Origin: Bacteroidota bacterium
Lineage (GTDB): Bacteria; Bacteroidota; Bacteroidia; Chitinophagales; UBA2359
DNA: 9,163 nucleotides
Direction of reading: 5' to 3'
Assembly: GCA_020629895.1 (NCBI GenBank)
Contig: JAHDCM010000071.1
Coordinates: 1 to 9,163 of the forward strand
Within the stretch, counting starts at the first letter, position 1, and every line of letters starts with the position of its first letter. The position numbers and the translations under genes were made by a program. Under the pieces are notes generated by a model. That model was not told the DNA's origin and searched no databases. It saw only the letters and a program-made list of their open reading frames with translations. Positions 1-5,472 of the stretch are shown here, in pieces.

Positions 1-1089
1 AAAATGCGGCGAGAAATGTTGAAATATTCGAGTAAAACGACTCGTGAAATGATGGAGGCGATTACGGATAATGAGGAGTTGATTGGGGTGCTTTGTGGGC
101 AGTATGGTGATTATGGGATGCCGCCTGCTGAAAGTAGTTTTGCGATTCATGCGATGGTGGTGAAGCATTTTATGAACGGAGGTAATTATCCGATTGGAGG
201 ATCGGCTCGTATTGTGGAAACAGTATCGCCTGTGATTGCGGCTGCGGGAGGCATTATTTTGACAAATGCAGAAGTGCAAGAAATTATCGTAGAAAATAAT
301 AAGGCTACGGGGGTGCGTATGGCAGATGGGAAGGAAATTAAGGCTCCGCTGGTGATTAGTAGTGCAGGAATTATGACGACTTATAATAAGTTGTTGTCGC
401 CACAAATTACCCAAAAACATAAACTAGATATACAAGCGGATAAGGTGCGGCCTTCTGCTGCTCACTTGTGTTTATATGTTGGTTTTAAGCACTCGACTGC
501 CGAACTAGGATTGGAAAAGCCTAATTTTTGGATTTATCCAGAGGGAGCTTATGATCATGATAAAAATGTTGCCAACTTTATTGCTGATCCAGATAATGCC
601 CCTTTACCTGTTGTTTATATTTCGTTTCCGAGTGCTAAAGACCCTGATTTTGAGAATCGTTATCCTGGTCGGGCTACATTGGAAATTATTACACTTGCTC
701 CTTATGAGTGGTTTGAACAGTGGGAGGATAAACGTTGGAAAAAACGCGGGACTGATTATGAGGCTTTTAAGGAAAAATTTGCGCAACGTTTGTTGGATAA
801 GTTGTATGAGTATGTACCGCAAACAAAGGGCAAAGTGGATTATTATGAGTTGTCTACTCCCCTATCGACTCGCCATTTTTGTAATTATGATAAGGGTGAG
901 ATTTATGGTTTAGATCATGACCCAGATCGTTATGAACAGAAATTTTTACGCGTGCATACGCCTATTAAAAAATTATATTTGACGGGACAGGATGTGGTGA
1001 GTTGTGGTATTGGAGGTGCTTTGGCAGCGGGTATGCTGACTGCTATGGCTATTACCAAGAAGGATATTTCGAAGAAGATTAGACGATAG
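1..1089 (+). CDS. retinol saturase-like FAD-dependent oxidoreductase, 5'-truncated by window edge
   Basis: This is the C-terminal 362 residues of a flavin oxidoreductase of the phytoene desaturase / all-trans-retinol 13,14-reductase (RetSat-like) family. The frame is still open at base 1, so the N-terminal Rossmann motif (GxGxxG) and the true start lie outside the window; the first visible ATG at base 4 is probably internal. Seen: a segment with GGSARIVETVSPVI followed by GGIILTNAEVQEI, typical of the substrate/FAD domain of this superfamily; the aromatic-rich RetSat-like middle (LAPYEWFEQWEDKRW); and the C-terminal flavin-contacting motif LTGQDVVSCGIGGALAAG about 35 residues before the stop. 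Family members reduce or desaturate carotenoid-, retinoid- or other polyene-like lipids; the substrate here cannot be read from sequence. The gene ends 53 bases from a convergent lipoprotein gene and has no visible functional partner. The first few hundred bases are strikingly G-rich on the coding strand. Confidence 0.88.
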   Translation, partial: KMRREMLKYSSKTTREMMEAITDNEELIGVLCGQYGDYGMPPAESSFAIHAMVVKHFMNGGNYPIGGSARIVETVSPVIAAAGGIILTNAEVQEIIVENNKATGVRMADGKEIKAPLVISSAGIMTTYNKLLSPQITQKHKLDIQADKVRPSAAHLCLYVGFKHSTAELGLEKPNFWIYPEGAYDHDKNVANFIADPDNAPLPVVYISFPSAKDPDFENRYPGRATLEIITLAPYEWFEQWEDKRWKKRGTDYEAFKEKFAQRLLDKLYEYVPQTKGKVDYYELSTPLSTRHFCNYDKGEIYGLDHDPDRYEQKFLRVHTPIKKLYLTGQDVVSCGIGGALAAGMLTAMAITKKDISKKIRR

Positions 1090-1109
1090 GAAGTTCAAGG
1101 GTATTCCTC

Positions 1110-1145
1110 TAGTTTTCAAATAAAAATCAAGTTTTTTATAAACTA
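1110..1145. terminator. possible bidirectional terminator between convergent genes
   Basis: An inverted repeat lies between the convergent oxidoreductase and lipoprotein genes. The inner arms are ATAAAAA (1120-1126) and TTTTTAT (1133-1139) around a 6-base loop. The stem continues with TAGTTT (1110-1115) paired to AAACTA (1140-1145), leaving a 4-base bulge on the left arm. The right arm runs into the lipoprotein stop codon. The stem is almost entirely A/T, so it would be weak; position between two convergent 3' ends is the main argument. Confidence 0.3.
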
Positions 1146-1625
1146 CGGGTTCATTACATCCTCTCCGAACTCCAATAACATTTTTGCATCAATGTATCCG
1201 ACACTCGTGAGTTGTGTTTCGCCAGTGTGGTCGATAAACAGTAGTGAAGGGAAATCGTAAACTCGATATTGTTGTTTTAATTGCTTGCCAATATCGGTTT
1301 TGATATTGATTTTGTAGTTGATAAAATGCTCATTGAAATAGTCGGCTACATTGGGTTTGGTAAATACTTGCTGTTCCATTTCTTTACAAGGTTTGCACCA
1401 ATCGGCATGAAAGTCAGCGAAGATGATTTTACCTTCCTTTTTTGCTTTTACCAAGACCGAATCAAAGGGTACTTCTTCTATAAATTGAATTGGCTGCTTC
1501 GTTATTATTTCTTTTTTTTGAGTTGTTTCTTTCGGACTTGATTGCGATTGAAATCCGCAAGCATAAAGCATTAAAAAACATCCAAAAAGGACAACTAAGA
1601 GCAAGGTTTGTTGGGCTTTTTTCAT
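1143..1625 (-). CDS. thioredoxin-fold lipoprotein (DsbD-gamma / thioredoxin_7-like)
   Basis: A 160-residue predicted lipoprotein with a redox-active thioredoxin domain. Seen: a short positive N-terminus (MKKAQQ), a hydrophobic stretch, then the lipobox LYAC with the lipidated cysteine at about residue 23; a polar linker; and a thioredoxin fold with active site WCKPC (Cys77, Cys80) and the conserved cis-proline in DFPS (Pro126). It resembles the C-terminal thioredoxin domain of DsbD and periplasmic thioredoxin-like proteins, and probably reduces or exchanges disulfides on the periplasmic side of a membrane. The ATG at 1623-1625 is chosen over an in-frame TTG 18 bases upstream because it gives a clean lipoprotein signal. 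It starts 26 bases after the hybrid kinase stop on the same strand, so it is probably the last gene of that operon. Client proteins are unknown. Confidence 0.87.
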   Translation of the reverse strand: MKKAQQTLLLVVLFGCFLMLYACGFQSQSSPKETTQKKEIITKQPIQFIEEVPFDSVLVKAKKEGKIIFADFHADWCKPCKEMEQQVFTKPNVADYFNEHFINYKINIKTDIGKQLKQQYRVYDFPSLLFIDHTGETQLTSVGYIDAKMLLEFGEDVMNP

Positions 1626-1651
1626 GAGGGCTAATATATTCAAAAAAATCC

Positions 1652-2995
1652 TTAATCTTGTAGGGCTAATCGTTTTATTTTACTGTTTAATTCTTCTGCT
1701 TTAAAAGGTTTTGATACAAAGTCGTTCATTCCTGTGGCGAGAACTTTTTGACGGGTACTTTCGTAGGCATTTGCAGAAAATCCGATAATTGGAATATCTG
1801 CGTTTTTTACTCCTTTTTCTCCATTTCGTATTTGTATCGTTGTTTCATATCCATTGATACCAGGCATTTGCAAATCCATTAGTACGATATGAAAATGTTG
1901 TTTTTTGAGCATCTCTAAGGCAATGTATCCGTCATCTGCGATACTGACCTTAGCCTTCCACTTTTGTAGAGTACGCTTGGCAACAAACTGGTTCATCTCA
2001 TCATCTTCTACCAATAAAATGTCTATTCCTTCTAGTGAAACAATTTCATTCGCTACTTCTATTTTTTCTTCTTCAAAGAAGCTAATTTCGAAGGGTAAGG
2101 AAAAAGTAAAAACAGTTCCTTTGCCTAGTTCGCTACTTACCTTTATTTCTCCGTTTTGCAACTCTACCAACTGTTTTACAATGGTAAGTCCAAGCCCACT
2201 TCCTTTTGCATTTTGTGCAGGTTCGTGTACTTGGATAAAAGAGTCGAAAATTAGTGGTAATTGGTCATTGGCAATCCCTGTGCCTGTATCTTCAATTACA
2301 AAGGAGAGTATAATATGTTGTCTTTTTCTACTTAGTTGTTTAATTCGAAGTGCAATATATCCATGGTGCGTAAACTTGAGTGCATTCCCAATTAAGTTTA
2401 CTAGTATTTGATTGAGTTTATGATGATCGCCTTTTAGTTTGTCAGGGATTTTTTCATCAATTTCTATGTTAAATTCTAGCTGTTTATCTTGAAATTTATG
2501 CTCAAAGAGTAGTTTGAGTTGTTGAATTTGGGCTTTTAATTCAAATACGGACTCATCGAAGGTGATTTTCCCTGATTCTATTTTGGCAAGGTCTAATAAT
2601 TCATTGACTAGATTAAGTAAATTATTTGCTGCAAAGTGAATTGACTGGGCATACTCTTCCCCTTCTGAGGGTAGGTGAACTGTTTGTAGTAGGTCGGCTA
2701 AAGCAACGATGGCATTAAGTGGCGTGCGAATATCATGGCTAACTTTCGACAAAAATTCCGACTTTGCAAAATTGGCTGCCTCTGCTAATTCTTTTGCTAC
2801 TTGCAATTCGGCGCGCGAATCTTCAATCTCTTGGGTACGCAGAATAATGCTTTCCTCTAAAGAGTTATTCAGTGCTTTTAACGCCTCATTCGATTGATAC
2901 AACTCTAAAGACTTTTGCTCCATAATCCCTTCTGCTTCCTTTCGAGCTGCCCGTTCTCTACGAATAATATTTTTAAGCGCGTCCACTTCCTGCAT
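1652..2995 (-). CDS. hybrid histidine kinase with C-terminal receiver, partner of H-NOX
   Basis: A 447-residue soluble hybrid kinase. Order: N-terminal coiled coil (about 10-78, rich in E/K/L/A); HisKA dimerization domain with H-box SHDIRTP (phospho-acceptor His87); HATPase_c with N-box residues around Asn204, G1 box DTGTG (236-240) and G2 box GSGLGL (265-270); then a receiver domain (about 323-445) with acidic pocket EDD (330-332), phospho-acceptor Asp374 in LMDLQMP, Ser407 and Lys429. All catalytic residues are present, so it should be active. There is no transmembrane segment and no sensory domain of its own, which fits control by the separate H-NOX protein encoded just upstream. Its ATG lies inside the end of that gene (23-base overlap), suggesting translational coupling. 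No DNA-binding or other output domain is attached; phosphate could pass to an unlinked Hpt or regulator. It resembles HnoK-type kinases in context. Confidence 0.93.
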   Translation of the reverse strand: MQEVDALKNIIRRERAARKEAEGIMEQKSLELYQSNEALKALNNSLEESIILRTQEIEDSRAELQVAKELAEAANFAKSEFLSKVSHDIRTPLNAIVALADLLQTVHLPSEGEEYAQSIHFAANNLLNLVNELLDLAKIESGKITFDESVFELKAQIQQLKLLFEHKFQDKQLEFNIEIDEKIPDKLKGDHHKLNQILVNLIGNALKFTHHGYIALRIKQLSRKRQHIILSFVIEDTGTGIANDQLPLIFDSFIQVHEPAQNAKGSGLGLTIVKQLVELQNGEIKVSSELGKGTVFTFSLPFEISFFEEEKIEVANEIVSLEGIDILLVEDDEMNQFVAKRTLQKWKAKVSIADDGYIALEMLKKQHFHIVLMDLQMPGINGYETTIQIRNGEKGVKNADIPIIGFSANAYESTRQKVLATGMNDFVSKPFKAEELNSKIKRLALQD

Positions 2996-3530
2996 GTCTC
3001 ATAAATGAAAATTGAACAATCGTACCATCTGCTTCTACATTTACCCGCTCAAACTTTATATCTTCTTCATAGTATCTAATACACCCTTCAATTAGCCCTT
3101 CTGCAAAATCGGCCATTTTTCGCTCTGAATGATAGAGCATGATCAGTTGATGCTCATCAGGTTGTTCAATTTTGAAATGGGGTAATTCGGCATCGGGATA
3201 CAATTTACGTACCTCTACATGGATATAATTTTCAATACCTGCCAGAAACTCATAAGCATCTTTAGCCTCTTCCATAAAATGTGGATAGTACTTTACAAAC
3301 TGTCCAAACATGTGGTCTCCATAAGCTTTTAATAATTGGGGAATACTCATATCCACTTCTTTGCTGAGTGCTGTTACTAGACTTACCATTTCGCCATGTG
3401 AATAGGTACCAACTGCTGTATAAACACCATTACTTGGCAAGGTGGTTTCGGAAACAATTTTATCGGCTACTAAAAAGCCAAATTTGTTTTCGACCATTTC
3501 TAAAAATTCGGTAAAAATTACTCCTTTCAT
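2973..3530 (-). CDS. H-NOX heme nitric oxide-binding sensor protein
   Basis: A 185-residue stand-alone H-NOX (HNOB) protein, the usual length for bacterial members. Seen: N-terminus MKGVIFTEFLEMVENKFG as in the family; proximal heme ligand His104 in HVEVRKLYP; conserved Pro117 after it; and the heme-propionate motif YxSxR as YHSER (Tyr133, Ser135, Arg137). The position matching the distal Tyr140 of the Thermoanaerobacter O2-binding H-NOX is Phe142, so this protein is expected to bind NO and not hold O2 stably (inference by hand alignment). In known pairs, NO-bound H-NOX changes the autophosphorylation of the adjacent kinase. The next gene is such a kinase, starting inside this one. The ATG at 3528-3530 begins the conserved MKG start and has no clear Shine-Dalgarno. 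A glycosyltransferase gene ends 52 bases upstream on the same strand. The short tail after the domain (RHAGSGRA) encodes the overlap. Confidence 0.94.
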   Translation of the reverse strand: MKGVIFTEFLEMVENKFGFLVADKIVSETTLPSNGVYTAVGTYSHGEMVSLVTALSKEVDMSIPQLLKAYGDHMFGQFVKYYPHFMEEAKDAYEFLAGIENYIHVEVRKLYPDAELPHFKIEQPDEHQLIMLYHSERKMADFAEGLIEGCIRYYEEDIKFERVNVEADGTIVQFSFMRHAGSGRA

Positions 3531-3582
3531 AATATTAGGTGATAAGGGGGTGATTAATGAATTGAAGGATTAGTTGATGCTC
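3531..3582 (-). other. short gap between glycosyltransferase and H-NOX genes, no terminator seen
   Basis: The 52 bases between the glycosyltransferase stop and the H-NOX start contain no hairpin plus T-run on the minus strand and no convincing Bacteroidota promoter (TTTG / TAnnTTTG). Read-through from the glycosyltransferase into the NO-sensing genes is therefore plausible, though a weak internal promoter cannot be excluded. Confidence 0.4.
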
Positions 3583-5016
3583 CTATTTCTTTTCCTTACT
3601 AAAACCTTGCCTAACCATCTCTCCCCACCCTGTATTTTTTCCAGTAAAAAAATCGTAATTGCCTTTTAAGGCCCAATAAACGACTCTGGGATGATGAATA
3701 AAAGGTTCTGTAAAGGCTGCAAACAATAGGCGCATTACTCCTTTAAATCCGTTGTAACTATTATAATTCATTTGTTGTACGAGTACGGAGAACATCGACA
3801 ACCATAAGGCAAAAGCATATAAACAAAATGTTAACAAGAAAAAGAACGACCAATTAGCTAATCCAAAGATAGCCATAATTAAAAAGAAAAATAAGCCTCC
3901 AGCTTCGATAAAAGGAGCAAGCCATTCGGCTAGAAACCAATAAGGATAACTAAGCCACCCTAAAATGCCAAAACGTGGATTGAAACACATTTCTTTGTGG
4001 ATCATCAAGCATTCAATTGTTCCGCGCGTCCAGCGATTGCGTTGACGGCCTAAGATATTATAATCGCCAGGAGCCTCTGTCCAGCATAAAGGTTCTGGAA
4101 TCCATGCAATTTTATAAGGACCTCCTTGTTTTCGCATATAACTATGCATCCGCATCACCAATTCCATATCTTCTCCTACTGTGTCGTGTTTATAGCCTCC
4201 CGCAGCAATCGCAATTTCTCGGTCAAACAATCCAAAGGCTCCTGAAATAAGCAATAGTCCATTGACTTTGCTCCAAGCCGTTCTACCTAGTAAAAATGCC
4301 CGTATGTACTCAATTACTTGGATACGTGGGACATAACTTTTGGGTACTTTTAATTTGATCAATTTTCCATCCTCTATTTCAGATTCATTGGTGAGCCATA
4401 CAATTCCACCTGCTGCTATTATTTTTTCATCTGTTGCTTCCATAAATGGTTTTGCCATTTTCAGAAAGGCATCAGGTTCGATGACGCAATCGACATCAAT
4501 ACAAGCAAACAGGTTAGTCTCTGCAACATTCACCCCTACATTAATAGCATCTGCCTTACCTCCATTTTCTTTATCCACTACTATGAGTTTTTTAAACGCA
4601 GGATTTTTCGATTTATATACGCCTCTTACTGGTTTGGTATGTACTTGCTCATTGTATGCAAAATTGACTTGCTCTAGGTCATAAGCCTCTATTGCTTTTT
4701 GTAACGTATCATCTTTACTACCATCATTCACTACAATGACAGTTAATTTGCCATAATGCAAACTTGCTAAGGAGCGAATATTATCGACAATGGTGGCCGA
4801 CTCATTATAGGCAGGGGCAATAATAGAAATAGAAGGCGCAAATGGAGATTTTAATAAGACTCTAAAATCGGTTTGTTCAATACTTTTTCGATACTTATAT
4901 ACCTCCCAAGCAGATACTAAGCCCATAATTAAATAAGAGCCTATAACCATCATGCTATATAGTAAAATACTATACTGAAAGAAATGTACGAGATAGTATA
5001 GAATGTTTTGCAACAT
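3583..5016 (-). CDS. processive GT2 family membrane glycosyltransferase
   Basis: A 477-residue integral membrane glycosyltransferase, probably polymerizing a beta-linked polysaccharide from a UDP- or GDP-sugar at the inner membrane. Seen: N-terminal hydrophobic segments (about 4-35); a GT-A domain with PAYNES (68-73), VNDGSKD with the nucleotide-binding Asp98, and ENGGKADAIN; the metal-binding DxD as DVD (174-176); the acceptor/base region GED (281-283); QxxRW as QRNRW (325-329); then several C-terminal membrane segments (about 353-415). These are the D, DxD, ED, QxxRW signatures of cellulose/chitin/PNAG-synthase-like enzymes (BcsA, NodC, PgaC). There is no PilZ domain, so no sign of direct c-di-GMP control. 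The ATG at 5014-5016 is preferred to a TTG 48 bases upstream because it starts at the membrane segment. Neighbours are a HEAT-repeat protein upstream and the H-NOX operon downstream. The polymer is unknown. Confidence 0.9.
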   Translation of the reverse strand: MLQNILYYLVHFFQYSILLYSMMVIGSYLIMGLVSAWEVYKYRKSIEQTDFRVLLKSPFAPSISIIAPAYNESATIVDNIRSLASLHYGKLTVIVVNDGSKDDTLQKAIEAYDLEQVNFAYNEQVHTKPVRGVYKSKNPAFKKLIVVDKENGGKADAINVGVNVAETNLFACIDVDCVIEPDAFLKMAKPFMEATDEKIIAAGGIVWLTNESEIEDGKLIKLKVPKSYVPRIQVIEYIRAFLLGRTAWSKVNGLLLISGAFGLFDREIAIAAGGYKHDTVGEDMELVMRMHSYMRKQGGPYKIAWIPEPLCWTEAPGDYNILGRQRNRWTRGTIECLMIHKEMCFNPRFGILGWLSYPYWFLAEWLAPFIEAGGLFFFLIMAIFGLANWSFFFLLTFCLYAFALWLSMFSVLVQQMNYNSYNGFKGVMRLLFAAFTEPFIHHPRVVYWALKGNYDFFTGKNTGWGEMVRQGFSKEKK

Positions 5017-5086
5017 ATATATTTGTAAATAGCAAGCTTTATGCCATGCCAATAAAGCGCGCAAAAAGCATTAACAAAATTCAGAT

Positions 5087-5129
5087 AAAAAAAAAGCTTC
5101 TTTGAATAAAATAATATGTTCAAAGAAGC
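5087..5129 (-). terminator. intrinsic terminator, minus strand
   Basis: A perfect 11-base inverted repeat, GCTTCTTTGAA (5096-5106) and TTCAAAGAAGC (5119-5129), surrounds a 12-base A/T loop. On the minus strand the stem is followed at once by nine T residues (complement of A at 5087-5095). This is the classic Rho-independent layout. It would end transcripts coming from the HEAT gene or from the possible mini-ORF, and so separate them from the glycosyltransferase. Confidence 0.75.
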
Positions 5130-5167
5130 AATTAGTTTTGGCAAAGAAATGGGATTAAGAACCATTG

Positions 5168-5299
5168 TTAAGTTCCACAATCAACTGTGTTTGAAGTTCC
5201 ACAATAAGTGTTGGTAGCATAACTTGTACGAATAATGGCAATGGGGTGATATTCGCAAATCACATATAACATGTCGTTTCTAAAAATTGTTAATACCAT
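5168..5299 (-). CDS. possible Cys-containing mini-protein (34-43 aa), unproven
   Basis: A short frame of 43 codons, or 34 if the second ATG (5270-5272) is used, ends about 40 bases before the strong terminator. I do not recognise it. It begins MVLTIFRND / MLYVICEYHPIAIIR and ends NTYCGTSNTVDCGT, with a doubled N-T-x(1-2)-C-G-T motif that comes from a 24-base (8-codon) repeat in the DNA. There is no signal peptide, no double-glycine leader and no peptide-modifying enzyme or transporter next to it. The coding claim rests only on an isolated open frame followed by a terminator in an otherwise empty region; an untranslated RNA, or simply the 3' tail of the HEAT mRNA, is at least as likely. Other frames here are also briefly open. 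Confidence 0.22.
   Translation of the reverse strand: MVLTIFRNDMLYVICEYHPIAIIRTSYATNTYCGTSNTVDCGT
5170..5205. repeat. 24-base-period direct repeat (two copies of a 12-mer)
   Basis: The 12-mer AAGTTCCACAAT occurs at 5170-5181 and again at 5194-5205, exactly 24 bases apart. On the minus strand it makes the repeated Cys-Gly-Thr of the possible mini-protein in one frame and a repeated LIVEL in another. Two copies are too few to call it a regulatory array. Confidence 0.6.
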
Positions 5300-5344
5300 A
5301 GTTTTTAATATTATGTTGGAGAATTAGTGCGACATTGTATAATA

Positions 5345-5421
5345 ATGTTGCAACATCTAATTGTACGGAGAGATTAAACAAATGTTACAACATCTATTAT
5401 AGAATAACACAAAAACATCTA
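5345..5421. promoter_or_regulatory. paired palindromic sites, candidate operator
   Basis: ATGTTGCAACAT at 5345-5356 is a perfect 12-base palindrome, and ATGTTACAACAT at 5382-5393 differs by one base. The likeness extends to their flanks (AATGTTRCAACATCTA), and the copies start 37 bases apart. A half site, AACATCTA, follows at 5414-5421. Repeated two-fold symmetric sites in a non-coding region suggest binding by a dimeric regulator, but the regulator and the gene it controls are not evident. They lie just downstream of the HEAT stop and upstream of the possible mini-ORF on the minus strand. Confidence 0.4.
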
Positions 5422-5472
5422 AAAGCCTGCCCCTAACACATACAACAAATACAACATATCCCTATTCCAGCT

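Larger units (their letters stand above)
5017..5472. other. gene-poor intergenic region between HEAT and glycosyltransferase genes
   Basis: This stretch of about 455 bases has no long reading frame with recognizable protein features. It contains, from left to right: the A/T-rich leader of the glycosyltransferase, a strong minus-strand terminator (5087-5129), a 24-base-period repeat inside a possible mini-ORF (5168-5299), and a cluster of palindromes (5345-5421). A transcript that ends at the terminator could be the tail of the HEAT mRNA or a separate small RNA/peptide mRNA. The glycosyltransferase would then need its own promoter in the 70 bases between terminator and start; no clear one is visible. 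Confidence 0.5.

Noticed and set aside
551..913. Plus-strand frame of 120 codons, and a minus-strand frame at 604-822
   Set aside because: Both lie fully inside the well-supported oxidoreductase gene in other frames and show no domain or sensible composition.
1281..1541. Plus-strand frame of 86 codons
   Set aside because: It is antisense to the thioredoxin lipoprotein gene, with no features of its own.
1626..1643. Upstream TTG start for the thioredoxin lipoprotein
   Set aside because: The codon at 1643-1641 is TTG; the in-frame ATG at 1625-1623 gives a standard lipoprotein signal peptide.
1905..2411. Plus-strand frames of 168 codons here and 62 codons at 2709-2897
   Set aside because: Both are antisense to the hybrid kinase, whose catalytic motifs fix the true frame; their Ser/Cys-rich composition is typical of shadow frames.
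4017..4684. Plus-strand frames at 4017-4250 and 4340-4684
   Set aside because: They are antisense to the glycosyltransferase catalytic domain.
5017..5064. N-terminal extension of the glycosyltransferase to a TTG
   Set aside because: The extension MRALLAWHKACYLQIY does not resemble the family, and the ATG at 5016-5014 begins directly before the membrane segment.
4950..5180. Minus-strand frame of 76 codons
   Set aside because: It crosses the strong terminator and overlaps the start of the glycosyltransferase in another frame; the sequence is low in information (Phe/Tyr/Ile-rich from A/T-rich DNA).
5345..5421. CRISPR-like or phage attachment array from the palindromic repeats
   Set aside because: There are only two full copies, the intervals are irregular, and there are no cas, integrase or transposase genes nearby.
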